The position numbers and the translations under genes are program-made. From Desmodus rotundus (lineage: Eukaryota; Chordata; Mammalia; Chiroptera; Phyllostomidae): a stretch of 64,000 nt of DNA. The stretch spans positions 8,237,199 through 8,301,198 of the forward strand of contig NC_071389.1 of the NCBI RefSeq assembly GCF_022682495.2. Reading direction: 5' to 3'. Below are positions 32,420 through 41,834 of the stretch, piece after piece. Positions within the stretch are counted from its first letter, which is position 1, and the number at the start of each line of letters is the position of its first letter. Under the pieces are notes generated by a model. It saw only the letters and a list, made by a program, of their open reading frames with translations, ran no database searches and was not told where the DNA came from.

Positions 32420-32590
32420 TCCTCCTTGACATCTGCCTCCCGGGAAAACTTGGATCAGGGTGAAATGTGTTCCCTCATTTGGGTAATTGAAGAGTCTCAT
32501 AAAAGCAATAATAAATACGCTTAGGTTTCCATGGAAACAATTACCTAATTAGGTGTTCCTTTCATCAAAGGAGTCCACATGTAGGAACTC
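32420..32590. promoter_or_regulatory. Candidate enhancer with three dyad-symmetric sites
   Basis: A repeat-free AT-rich block holding three adjacent symmetric sites. GTTTCCATGGAAAC at 32525-32538 is a perfect 14-bp palindrome of the RFX X-box half-site type. ACCTAATTAGGT at 32543-32554 is a perfect 12-bp palindrome around the homeodomain core TAATTA. CCTTTCATCAAAGG at 32558-32571 is a 5-bp stem with a 4-base loop and a TCF/LEF- or SOX-like ATCAAAG. Known protein preferences for these cores are established; binding here is inferred. Confidence 0.45.
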
Positions 32591-33080
32591 TTAGTACCAT
32601 TCCTGATGAAGGCCGTTGGCAGTGACCCCCAATCTCATTTGCCGGCAGATGATAGCAGAGGCCTGGTGCATTTTCCAAAGGGCTAATTTCTCCCGCAGCC
32701 CTGATAAACTTTGCCGATAACCCTCTCTCCTCTGGCAGTCTTGGCAGGCCGTGAGAGGCAACAGCAAGGATGTGGGCCTCGTTTCCCTTGATGGTGGCTT
32801 TTCAAAGGACTCAGAAGGGACGCCCACTGGAGCCAACATGAAAAAGAGAAAGTGCTGCCCTTAGCGCCCGGCCTTGAAATGCTCAGCGCAGCCCAGCTCA
32901 GATTGGCGGCAACGTGTCAGAATGTAATGAGGCTGATATTTGGAGTTTGCTGCTCAACACAGTCCTTGCAAAATGCCATTTCCAGCACCTAATACCTGTC
33001 TGGGGAGAGATCAGAACATTTAGTTTTAATCTTAAAGGTCATGCAGGAATTCATCCTAATAATGGAGCCCCGAGCCAGGC
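32591..33080. promoter_or_regulatory. Candidate conserved non-coding block
   Basis: Unique sequence directly downstream of the palindrome cluster, without recognisable repeats, with 'gccctgataaactttgccga', 'gaatgtaatgaggctgatat' and 'ttagttttaatcttaaaggt'. It may belong to the same element. The 83-codon frame at 32914-33165 resembles no known protein. Confidence 0.25.
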
Positions 33081-33274
33081 GGAGAAGCCAGGGAAACCTC
33101 AGAACAGGGCTCCTTTTCAGACTGAGCCCCCCGCAAAGAGGCAAAGCTCCCGTGCAGGGAACTGATAAGGACCAGCTGGCCTAGTCAGGGTGACCCTGAG
33201 AAGCCAGGTGTGGTCCGACCTCCTTCTGCTCCAGAACATTCCTTCTGCAAAACCAGGACCCTAGGCACGGATGT

Positions 33275-33680
33275 CTGCATTCATGCATTTGTTGAACAGA
33301 AATGTATCTACGGGCCAGGTTCTGAGCTAGGCCCTGGAGATAGGAGATAAAAGATAAACTCTCTGTGCTCGGAGGTGAGACTTGCCAAGCCAAGGAAACA
33401 GAAAAGTGATTAAAAAAAAAATGATCCCAGGGTTGTCAATCTGAGTATAAAGGGAACGGCACGGTGGTTTGTCTGAAGAAGTCAGGGAAGGCTCCATGTA
33501 GGAGGTGGGCCTGAGCCGAGTCCTGGCTGAGGAGTAAGTGTTTTCTAGCAGGTCGGCATGGTAAAAGGCTCCTGGCAGAGAGAAAAGCTTGAAAGCATGT
33601 GGGGTGTAATGGGCTGGAGTCTGGAGACAGGGCGAGTGTCAGCTGGGAAGATCAAACTGGAGACGAGGTAGAAATCACGC
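33275..33680 (-). repeat. L2 LINE 3' region, antisense
   Basis: 'atgcatttgttgaacagaaa', 'gggccaggttctgagctagg', 'ccctggagataggagataaa', 'agtcagggaaggctccatgt' and 'aggaggtgggcctgagccga' track the reverse of L2. An A run at 33412-33421 lies within it. Confidence 0.82.
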
Positions 33681-33734
33681 CCAAAGGTTGGCCCGTACCT
33701 GTGGGCAGCAGGGGGCTCCTAAGGAGGGGGTGCT

Positions 33735-34060
33735 GGCTCATTCAGTTAGAGAAACAGAACCAGGAGGAGATAATATATTAAGAGATTTATCGCAAAGCGA
33801 GTCTGAAATCTGCAGGGCAAGCTGTCAGGAAGGGCAGGCCAGAATCCTCCAGCACAGGGTAAAGCTGCTGCCACAGTGGAATTTCCGCTTCGTCTGTCGG
33901 GGAAGCCTCGGAGCTGCTCGATTCAGGCCCTCCCAGGTTATCTGCTATGAAAATCTCCTTTACTTAAGGTCGACTGATGATGGACTGTAATCACATCTAT
34001 GAAACACCTTCACAACAACCCTAGATGAGTGTTGGACTGCATAACGAGCCTGTGGGCTAG
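33735..34060 (-). mobile_element. ERVL LTR remnant (MLT2-like), antisense
   Basis: 'ttagagaaacagaaccagga', 'gaaatctgcagggcaagctg', 'tcctttacttaaggtcgact' and 'atctatgaaacaccttcaca' match the reverse of MLT2-type LTRs in order. It is solitary and diverged. Confidence 0.68.
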
Positions 34061-34249
34061 CCAAGTCGACACCGGGCACCCACCGTCGCAGAGGGTTCTG
34101 GGGAGCTGCACCCGCACCAGAGAAAGCTGCCCAGCAAAGAAGGGCAATTCTGGGTCTGGAGGGGGTGGTGCAGGCGCCGTGCTGGAGTGGCGCCACGCCA
34201 CCCGAGGCAGTCTCTCCTCCCGGCAACCAGAAATGCGTAGTTCTGGAAG

Positions 34250-34341
34250 TCTGACACAGCTCGATTTCAAGTCCAGCTTAACTACTTATGTTTTTTAATC
34301 TATAAAATGAGATAATACCTTCGAGGTATGTTGGGAGGTTC
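34250..34341 (+). repeat. MIR SINE, 5' part of a copy split by Ves
   Basis: 'gctcgatttcaagtccagct', 'taactacttatgttttttaa' and 'tctataaaatgagataatac' are MIR. The element is interrupted by the Ves SINE and its diverged tail appears to continue at about 34618-34660. Confidence 0.72.
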
Positions 34342-34617
34342 AGATGCAAACAGTAGCCCTGGCCAGGTGGCTTTGTTGGTTGGAGCGTTATCCTCTACAC
34401 CAAAAGGTTGCGGAATCGATTTCCAGCAGGGCACTTGCCTAGGTTGCAGGTTCGGTCCCCAGTCGGGGTGCATGCAAGAGGCAACCGAGAAATGTTTCTC
34501 TCTCTCTCTCTCTCTCTCTCCCCCTCTCTCTCTCCCCCCCTTCCCCTCTCTCTAAATCAATAAACACATCCTTGAGTGAGGATTTAAAAAAATTTTTTTA
34601 AAAGATGCAAACAGTAG
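34342..34617 (+). mobile_element. Ves-type bat SINE with perfect 15-bp target-site duplication
   Basis: The body (34357-34602) begins 'ccctggccaggtggctttgt' and has a CT-rich run and 'aaatcaataaacacatcctt', 'gagtgaggatttaaaa', the canonical Ves order. 'agatgcaaacagtag' flanks it at 34342-34356 and 34603-34617. The first pol III B-box region is degenerate; a second GGTTCGGTCCC lies near 34449. It landed in a MIR. Confidence 0.95.
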
Positions 34618-34654
34618 TAAGCCTCTAGAAGGTGCTTCACTAGCAGCGATGGTT

Positions 34655-35160
34655 GTTAACTAAGATTTAGTTGGCTGTAAGTAACAGGGACCTAGGCGAG
34701 CTAAATTGGGTAGAAAAGGGAATTCAATGGAGGAATACTGGAGTCCAAAAAAAGTTGACAGCCAAGCGTCAGGAAACTTAGGAAGCAGGACCGCCCATGG
34801 ACCTCCACAGCAAGACTTCTTCGACCTGCCCTTGCCTTTGACCAAACTCAGCACTCCAACGGCCCGAGACTCAGTGCCTCTCAGTTCAAGTTCTTGAGAG
34901 AAAGAACCTCATTGGCTGGTTTGGGTCAGATGTTCACCAGGAACCCAATGAGCTATGGCCTGAGGGTGGTGTCAGGGGAACATGGCTGCCAGGTCTTAGC
35001 CCTTGGACAGAATGGACATCTCCGGAGAGGTCTGTTCTGGCATTATAGTGGGGGCTTCTTGTTGCTCCCTGACCCCAGTGACCTTCCTGCCCTGACCTTG
35101 ACCAACACCTTCTCACCTTTTCTCCATCTACCCCACTGCAGACCTTAACAGTCTCCCCTC
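34655..35160. repeat. Old dispersed repeat, family not named
   Basis: 'ttggctgtaagtaacaggga' at the left and 'ctcattggctggtttgggtc' further on resemble two other segments of this window (52005-52480 and 63815-64000), whose shared opening is a 'gtaacaga' segment. I recognise the pattern from mammalian genomes but cannot name the family. Confidence 0.5.
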
Positions 35161-35164
35161 TATC

Positions 35165-35290
35165 TGAATAGCCCAGGACAAATTAGTTACCCTTCCAAAG
35201 CCTCAGTCTCCTCATCTCTAAAGTGGAGATAGAAATAATACCTATCCATTAGAAGTGTTGTGAAGATTAGATGGTATGCATTTGGCCCTT
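35165..35290 (+). repeat. MIR SINE
   Basis: 'ttagttacccttccaaagcc', 'tcagtctcctcatctctaaa', 'gtggagatagaaataatacc' and 'gtgttgtgaagattagatgg' are MIR core and downstream sequence. Confidence 0.82.
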
Positions 35291-35384
35291 AGCTCTTAAG
35301 ATTGTTACTGCTTTCATTGTTATTGTTTTTAGTATAGTGGCGGTGGTGTTTCTCTCCGCCTGGCTGGGCTTAGGGAAAAATAAC

Positions 35385-35665
35385 GATAGCACAGTGCCCC
35401 GTGAAGCTGTGGAAGACAGGCTTCAGAGCCAGGTCTCTGCAGATGGCAGCCTCACCCCTGCCGCTCGGTGTCTGTGTGACGAGTTGCCCAACGTCTCTGA
35501 GCGTGGTTCCTCCCTTGCGAAATGAGAGTGTAGTGATGGCCTTGCAGGATCCTTATAAGGCTCAGATGACATCCCAGGGGTTGTATGCTCAGCAAAAAGC
35601 CTGGTATAGAACAGGGTACTCCACAAGAGGGAATTCTTATTACCCTCATAATTGTTATTATTATA
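35385..35665 (+). repeat. MIR SINE
   Basis: 'ggcttcagagccaggtctct', 'gtctgtgtgacgagttgccc', 'aacgtctctgagcgtggttc', 'ccttataaggctcagatgac' and 'agcctggtatagaacaggg' are collinear with MIR. It lies about 95 bases after another MIR in the same direction. Confidence 0.75.
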
Positions 35666-36039
35666 AAAGCACTTAATTAGTCCAATAGGCTCCTAATACA
35701 TGAGTCCCCAACTCCATCTTACAAGAGTCACCCTCTGTACCTTCTCAGTCTGATGCCATTTACGTCTCGGGCGCCCGCAGAACTGGCTGATAATTTTTCA
35801 CCATTCTGGCTCATGCGCCTTTGCCCATTGGTAACCTGCAGTTTATATTTCCTGAGCCGGGTAGTGTTGGCATTGGCTTCAAGGACATGTGTAGTTTGGG
35901 GAGCGGCAGCCTGGTTTTTGCACAATGGCATTGGGGAGCCCACACTTTCTCAATCACACGTCCTCTGTGAGCACACAAAGCTGAAACCCCACACTGGGCC
36001 AAGCCAGGCATGTGATGTGGCGCCCTGAATGGATTGCAA

Positions 36040-36500
36040 GAAAATGAAGCTCAAACAAGGAGCCTCTGGAAGCGTATTTAATTTTCATCTGCCATTTACA
36101 GAGAAAGGCCACCTCCTGGCATCTAAATAACCCGACGCCTGTCTTTAAAAGGTGCTCGCTCACTCCCTGTTAATCGGGATAAAGGAAAAATGCCTTTGTA
36201 CACAGCATCGCCTGGACAATTGGCCCACCCTGTAATTCTCACGTAACCCTGGCGCCGTGCCCCGCGCTCCTGTGAGACAGTTAATAGAGGGATGCTGTGC
36301 TGATGTCTCCTGTTGTAAGGGTACTGTTACTCCATAACAACACTCCACGGTGAATTTTCTAGTAAAGAGTGAAGTGCCATTAGAAATGCTTCGAAATTGC
36401 CCATTTCTGAGCTAACAAACAGCATACCTTTAGGGAGAAGAGTCAACATTTTGAATTGTGTTCTTCTGCTTGTTAATTTCTGACTCCTGACTCCAGCATC
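36040..36500. promoter_or_regulatory. Candidate conserved non-coding block
   Basis: A repeat-free, AT-leaning block with 'gcgtatttaattttcatctg', 'taatcgggataaagg', 'gccattagaaatgcttcg' and 'ttgttaatttctgactcc'. It looks like enhancer-type DNA; no coding potential. Confidence 0.27.
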
Positions 36501-36574
36501 GAGGGAGTGGGATGGACAGGTACGCTTTGCGGATGTCTTCCCGCATGGCATGCTGTGTCTCCCTCCCTGGAAGG

Positions 36575-36676
36575 TGGTGTGGGCCAGTGGTTAAATTCAC
36601 AGAGCAGAAGATCTCATTGGCTGAGGTCCAGTCCTGGTTTGGCTACTTTCTACCCGTGCGACCTTGGGTGTGTTAA
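36575..36676 (+). repeat. MIR SINE, 5' part
   Basis: 'ggtgtgggccagtggttaaa', 'ggtccagtcctggtttggct' and 'actttctacccgtgcgacct' correspond to the tRNA-like head and start of the MIR core. It stops where an opposite MIR begins. Confidence 0.72.
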
Positions 36677-36935
36677 TATGAATAATAGCCAGTACATGTA
36701 TTAACACATATGTTGTACTTAGCCTATACTGATAAGTGTTTTAGTAACTTTACACATATTGACTCTTTTAACCCTTAGATTCAGCATACTACGAGGTAGG
36801 CATGTTTCTTATGATTCCCGTATTAAACGGAGAAAACATAGGCACGGTGACGTTGAATGACTTGCCCGAAGTCAAGATGCAGTCACGACCACGCTGGCCT
36901 TTGAAAGCAAAGGGGTTCGCCTCTGGAACCCCTGT
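36677..36935 (-). repeat. MIR SINE, near full length
   Basis: 'actttacacatattgactct', 'cagcatactacgaggtaggc', 'gaatgacttgcccgaagtca' and 'cgtattaaacggagaaaaca' are antisense MIR in order. It is the middle of three adjacent MIRs. Confidence 0.82.
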
Positions 36936-36944
36936 CCTTGCCTA

Positions 36945-37115
36945 GAGTTCACAGCTCAACGTCTGTGCGTGCCACCTTCCCCATCCATAAAATGCGAATA
37001 GTCCTCATACCTGCTTCTGGGATTGCATTAATGATTAAACGTTCGAGCCCATGCACACAGAATGCTTAGCACCCTGCCTGGGATTCAGCATGAGCTCGAT
37101 TCACGTCGTCTGTTC
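36945..37115 (+). repeat. MIR SINE, 3' half
   Basis: 'ccttccccatccataaaatg', 'cgaatagtcctcatacctgc', 'gaatgcttagcaccctgcct' and 'gattcagcatgagctcgatt' are MIR core and tail. The 257-codon frame at 37051-37824 begins inside this repeat. Confidence 0.75.
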
Positions 37116-37119
37116 TGAG

Positions 37120-38500
37120 ATAACAGGAGCTTTGCAGGACCTCAGCCTCCAGGGCTTGCTGGGGTCCCAGATGTGCTGCACCTCAGCCCTCTTGGCTCAG
37201 AGCGGGCACAGGCTGGAGGGACAGAGAACTGTCAGGAACCCAGGGCTTTCCAGCAGAAGCCCAGGGAAGAGACAGCCAGCCCACGCCAGGGCAGCGGCTG
37301 GGGAAAGCACAAGGGGAACTAATTCGAGGGAGGCATCATTACCAAGGATTCAACTCTTAGAAAGGTCAGCCAGGCTTCGGGCCGTGCCAGTGGCCCCAGA
37401 AGGAGACCAAGCCAGGTCTACGCGCAGGCCCCGCTCTCTGATGTGCAGGACCAGGCAAAACGAAAACACAGGTCCCTCCTTCTCTCAAAAAGTGTCAAGA
37501 ATTTCAAAACAGCAGCAGCAGAGCATTGAAACCCAACACGGCATTTCTAACGTGGGGCCCTGCGCAGCTGCGGAGGTCACATGCCCAGGAAGCCTGCCCT
37601 GCCCGAGTCACTGGCCCACCCCAGCACCAACCCCAGGAACTAGAGCTGGGCCAGCAGTGGCTCCCAGGCCTCCAACCTCTGAACTCATCTGCTGGGTTAG
37701 CCTCAGATTTCTGCCCCCCAGGAGCTCCACCAAAAGGCAAATACGTAACAGGTGGAAAAAGATGGTTTGGACTCCAACGGCAGTAGCGCACAGAAGGGGA
37801 CTCTTTATCCGAAATGAGTTGTGATTAACCACAGCTACATACTAAGGGGCGCTCCGGGGAAGCCAGGATGGGTAAACTGAATTCTTGGGGTGACAGCTCA
37901 CAGAACTTTCAGGAGTGGTTCCTTTCCAAGAAAATCGAAGCAGCCCAAATAGAAGGTTTTCTCTCCCTACGTGAGGCTGTCAGAGTGATGAGGCATAAGT
38001 CGCAGTCACCTACCTGTCGGCGTGAGTAGAAGATGCACAGAAACTCAGGGAAGGCTGAGGGCACCAGGCAGCGACGGGCCCCCGCTGAAGCATGCGATGT
38101 CCAGCTCTGGCCGCAATGAGCTCACCGCTGCCAGCACTCACCTGCCGAGCCAGAGACAGCTTTCCTCCTGCAACTGCATCACCTTCAAGATGCCTGAGCA
38201 CTGGGCAGGTCAAGCCTAAGACAGGTGGCGCTGTGGTCTGAGGCTTGTGGACAGACACCTCTGCCCAGCATGCCCCCTGCCTGACCTGCCTGCCACCATC
38301 AGAGTTCCCTGGGCTAAGATTTCCCGTGGAGAATCAATTCACAAGTGCTGCCAACTTACCTGGGAGGCTCACCCTCCCTTCTTGAAGTGCCTTCATGGGG
38401 GCATGCAGCCGGATTATCTGGCCCTTTTCTAGCAGAGCCCTGAAGAAACGGGACCCTGGACAGGTTAGGGTTGATAGGGCGACGAGGGTCTTACATGTCG
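37120..38500. other. Stretch without a recognisable gene
   Basis: No repeat family is recognised. A 257-codon plus-strand frame (37051-37824) is open by chance in GC-rich DNA: it starts inside a MIR, is rich in Ser, Arg, Gln and Pro, and resembles no known domain. The minus strand here is also open for 74-95 codons. Confidence 0.5.
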
Positions 38501-38506
38501 GGAGCA

Positions 38507-38545
38507 TTCATTCATTCATTCATTCACTCACTCTCTCATCTACTA
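38507..38545. repeat. CATT/CACT tetranucleotide run
   Basis: 'cattcattcattcattcatt' then CACT/CTCT variants form a short microsatellite of about ten units. Confidence 0.9.
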
Positions 38546-38784
38546 GTCACAGAGCATCTTTTAGGGGGCATCCCCACCAAAGCTGAGAGCCTTGAGGGCA
38601 GGGCCACGCTGGGAACCTGAGAGTGGGTGGGAAGGCGGGGAGGGGGGCTCCCAAAGCAAACCTTGCCTGCCTCGCTATTTATAACCAGGACCACCCCGAG
38701 ACAGGGAAGGACACACCCTGTGAGAACCTGAAATAGACTGAAGCACCCCACTCCCGTCAGCTAGTATGAGGGCTCTACCCCTTT

Positions 38785-39205
38785 CCAGACCTGTCTTCCT
38801 CCGCTGCCCTACACACATTCCGTCCTTATGCAGGCAAATTAGAACTCCTTGTATTTTCCAGCCACTGAGCCTTTGCTCCTCCTGGCCCTTCCGCCTGGAC
38901 CACCTATGGATGCTCCCCATCTTTCCAAGTCCATCTCTGTCCCCTCAGCATCTCATTCCCTCGTCCCCAGGACCAGACGACCAGATGGGACTCTGCCCTC
39001 CTCTGAGCCCCCTTAGAACTAACCTCTGGAGCCCCTCTCCCCGCCCATGGCATGCCCAGCTCCTGCTCCCATAATCTGTTTTCTTGTCTTATTTCCATTC
39101 TTTCTCTCGGAACTGGGACCCCCATCTCTTTGTCACTCTCCAGTCCCTGAAGCCTAGACAGTGTCTGGTACACAATGGATACATTTGCGTGACTGAAGTT
39201 TATCC
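38785..39205 (+). repeat. L2 LINE 3' region
   Basis: 'agcctttgctcctcctggcc', 'cttccgcctggaccacctat', 'ctttccaagtccatctctgt' and 'gactgaag' after 'gtctggtacacaatggatac' fit L2 in sense with its normal 3' end. Confidence 0.72.
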
Positions 39206-39384
39206 CCTGGCTCAAATGGATGCAGGTACCCAATAGAAAACACCTGATGTCTCCTCTTTCAAAGGGTTCTTTGTCTAAATTCTTTGTGGAATTTTGTGGA
39301 ATATGGTTTCCTGTAACTGAGTGGCCACATCTCCGTGGTCCTTGCATTTTCTGACCCAGGGAGTGAAAGGGGCTTTTCCCACTT

Positions 39385-39530
39385 CGTGTATTGCGATGTA
39401 ACTCACATACCATAAAACTCACCATGGAGAAGTGTATGATTCAGTGGTTTTTAGCATCTTCACAAGGGTGTGCAACGCTCGCTGGTATCTGTTCCCCAAC
39501 GGTCACAGCACCCTAACCCAGTGACGGGCC
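39385..39530 (-). repeat. L1 LINE remnant, antisense
   Basis: 'attgcgatgtaactcacata', 'ccataaaactcaccatggag' and 'gattcagtggtttttagcat', 'cttcacaagggtgtgcaacg' match the reverse of the mammalian L1 3' region. Only a short segment is recognisable. Confidence 0.78.
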
Positions 39531-39534
39531 CCTT

Positions 39535-40820
39535 GCTCACTTTTATAGCATGCGACCGTTCTTTTGTTTGGAAATCACTGGTGTCATTGTCCAGCTCCCT
39601 CCAGCGGGGGCTTGGCTTTCCAGACCCGGCTTCCCAGAGCCAGAAGAACCGCTGGTTTCCGGGGGGAGGGTGGGGGCAGCCTGCATTTCATCTCTCTTGC
39701 TCCCTCAGCTTCCGCGTCTGGCCTGTTCCATGTCCTTTCTTGCTCACGGTGCGCTTCACAGAGAGCCCAGCACTGGAAGCGACCTTGAGACACATCTATA
39801 TCCTCCATAGCGATCGCTCTTTGAACTCTGTCCCATCACCGTTAATCGGCTTGGACAGCCTTTCTCCTGGAGCAGTTTATTAAGATTTCATTACCTGGGG
39901 ACTTTGACGAGCAGGTGGGGGGATCTTGCTGCTGCCTGGGACACCCAGGTCCGTGGGGTGGGTTGGGGGCCACGCCGGGAAGCCTTCCCAGTGACACGTC
40001 CACGTCGGAAACACATCCACTGAGCCTGCTCCCTTTTCTGGGCTGAAATGCCACCCTGGGGCTCGTCCTCAAACAGCTCTTCCCACATGTATCAGGTCAT
40101 TAGCATCACCATTGAAGGGGCTTCTCATTGGCTCTGCTGGGCTGAGAAGCCAACATGCTTACTGACCTCATGTGATTTCCAACCCCGAGTCTCGGGGCCT
40201 GTTTGAGGGCCGGCCCTGTTCGTTCCCATGCCATCTACCTGGTAACACTGTGGCAGTGTGTCCAGGACTCCTGGTAGGTGTGTGCATGGGCCCAGTCCCC
40301 AGGAGAATGCAAAGGCGGGAAGGAGGTGATTAGGGAGCTGGGCACGCTTCCGGGACACCCGTAGCCTACTCCATCCCGTCGCTCCAGAGCGGTTCCTGGG
40401 CCTCCCGGGCTCCTCGGCCTGACGTGCGGGCAGACGGGACGCACCGCCAGCGTTAATCTCTGCACACACAGCGTGGCACTCAGTGCGCGTTCGATCTGTG
40501 GCGGCAGCTGCAGGATTACTACTGTCATGGTGATCACCTGGCACCAGGGTGGGTTTGCCTTTCTGGGGGAGCAGCGGCCTTCGCCACGTGACCTCAGTCT
40601 GTGCTGCGGGGCCTTCGGCAGTCACGACTGGGACTGTACTTTCAAAACACCTGCCCTGGCCCCTTTCGTGTGAGTCCTGACCCCCCTCTTCAGATGCCCT
40701 TTCTCACCTCCCACCCACCCCCAAAGCCCAGGGTGCCTCTGACTGTGCGATTAGGACATGAATCAGAATTGCTACCTGGTTGAGAGTATAGGTAATCCAA
40801 AGGTGGCCAGCCACTTATTC
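39535..40820. other. Stretch without a recognisable gene
   Basis: GC-rich unique sequence. Overlapping frames on both strands at 39470-39883 and 40125-40625 reach 137 and 166 codons but resemble no protein I know. Confidence 0.5.
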
Positions 40821-40824
40821 ATCC

Positions 40825-41500
40825 ATCCATCCATTCGTTCAGCGGTCAGTCATTGAGCATCCTCGGTGCACCTGGTACTGTGCTGGGTGATAAGGAAACA
40901 GATGTGCATGGGACTCCAGCCCGGCCCCAAAGACTCTCACAGCCCAGCAGGCTAGAATATCGGCCGCCACGCAGCGGTGGAGCAGTTCTGTGGCCATCCC
41001 CAGGGTGCAGCGGGAGCCCAGGGCGTCTCTTACCTCAACCTGCAGGTCCGAGTGTCTCCAGAAGGAGGGGAGCCTAGACTAGCACCACGAAGTATGAGCA
41101 GGTACTGAAAACGGGAGGGGGTGCAGGCCCAGGCACAGGGAGGAGCATGCGCAAAGGCACGGAGGCAGGGAGAGCAGTATGCCTTTGAGGCCGTGAACGC
41201 AGGACGTGGTTGTTGGGGCAGGGCTGTGACAGCAGCAGTGGGGGGAGAGGGGTCAGGCCAGCCAGGCCTGCACGCTGTGCTCAGACGGTGGAGCTAGTGA
41301 CAGCCTTCGGCAGGACAGCGATGGGGCTGGACGCCCGCGGCGGTGATGCGGAGGAGGCGAGGCCAGAGGCAGGGGCCTTCGGGAATGAATGCAGTGGCCC
41401 AGCAAGAAATGGGGAGGGCAGCCAGTCAGGCCTCGGCGATGGCACCCCTGGCAGTAGCCTGGCCTTGGTGGACAGAGGAGGGAGGGGTTTCCCAGTTTCC
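40825..41500 (-). repeat. L2 LINE 3' region, antisense, long copy
   Basis: 'cagtcattgagcatcctcgg', 'tggtactgtgctgggtgata', 'agactctcacagcccagcag', 'gaggagcatgcgcaaaggca' and 'aggcagggagagcagtatgc' follow the reverse of L2 over more than 600 bases. It begins with a short CCAT run at 40821-40835. The CpG-rich portion (41280-41350) is part of this repeat and not a CpG-island promoter. Confidence 0.7.
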
Positions 41501-41582
41501 TCTGGGAAAATGTGTACCCCATTCAGAGGATTTCCTGGTGCTTCAGGCTGATCTCTGCACCCCCCTCTCCTGTGCAGGTTAG

Positions 41583-41830
41583 TGGTTAGGGGCTTGGTGC
41601 CTACAGCCAGGCTAGATGGGTTCAAACCCCAGCTCGTCCACCTATTAGCTGTGCGACCTCAAACAAGTGACTTAACCTCTCTCTGTGTCTGTCACACGGC
41701 TGTAACATGGGGATGACGATAGAGTGTCCAGTCCTAGGGCATTTGAGGATTACGTGTGTCTGCGTGTACACATACGTATATAAGGTGCATGGCACATAGT
41801 AAGTGCTCAATAAATATTTGCTGTTATTCT
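41583..41830 (+). repeat. MIR SINE, full length
   Basis: The best MIR here: 'agtggttaggggcttggtgc' head, 'tgggttcaaaccccagctcg', 'cctattagctgtgcgacctc', 'caagtgacttaacctctctc', and tail 'gtgcatggcacatagtaagt', 'gctcaataaatatttgctgt'. The tRNA-derived B-box region is still recognisable. Confidence 0.93.
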
Positions 41831-41834
41831 TTCT

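Noticed and set aside
18890..32556. Shared 11-mer TAATTAGGTGT at 18890-18900 and 32546-32556
   Set aside because: Several hundred shared 11-mers are expected by chance in 64 kb, so one pair means nothing.
37051..37824. 257-codon open frame on the plus strand
   Set aside because: It starts inside a MIR, has Ser/Arg/Gln/Pro-rich low-information composition and no known domain, and lies in GC-rich DNA where stops are rare. Codon-level conservation in other bats would be needed to revive it.
41280..41350. CpG-rich patch that looked like a small CpG island
   Set aside because: Too short, and it falls inside an antisense L2 copy.
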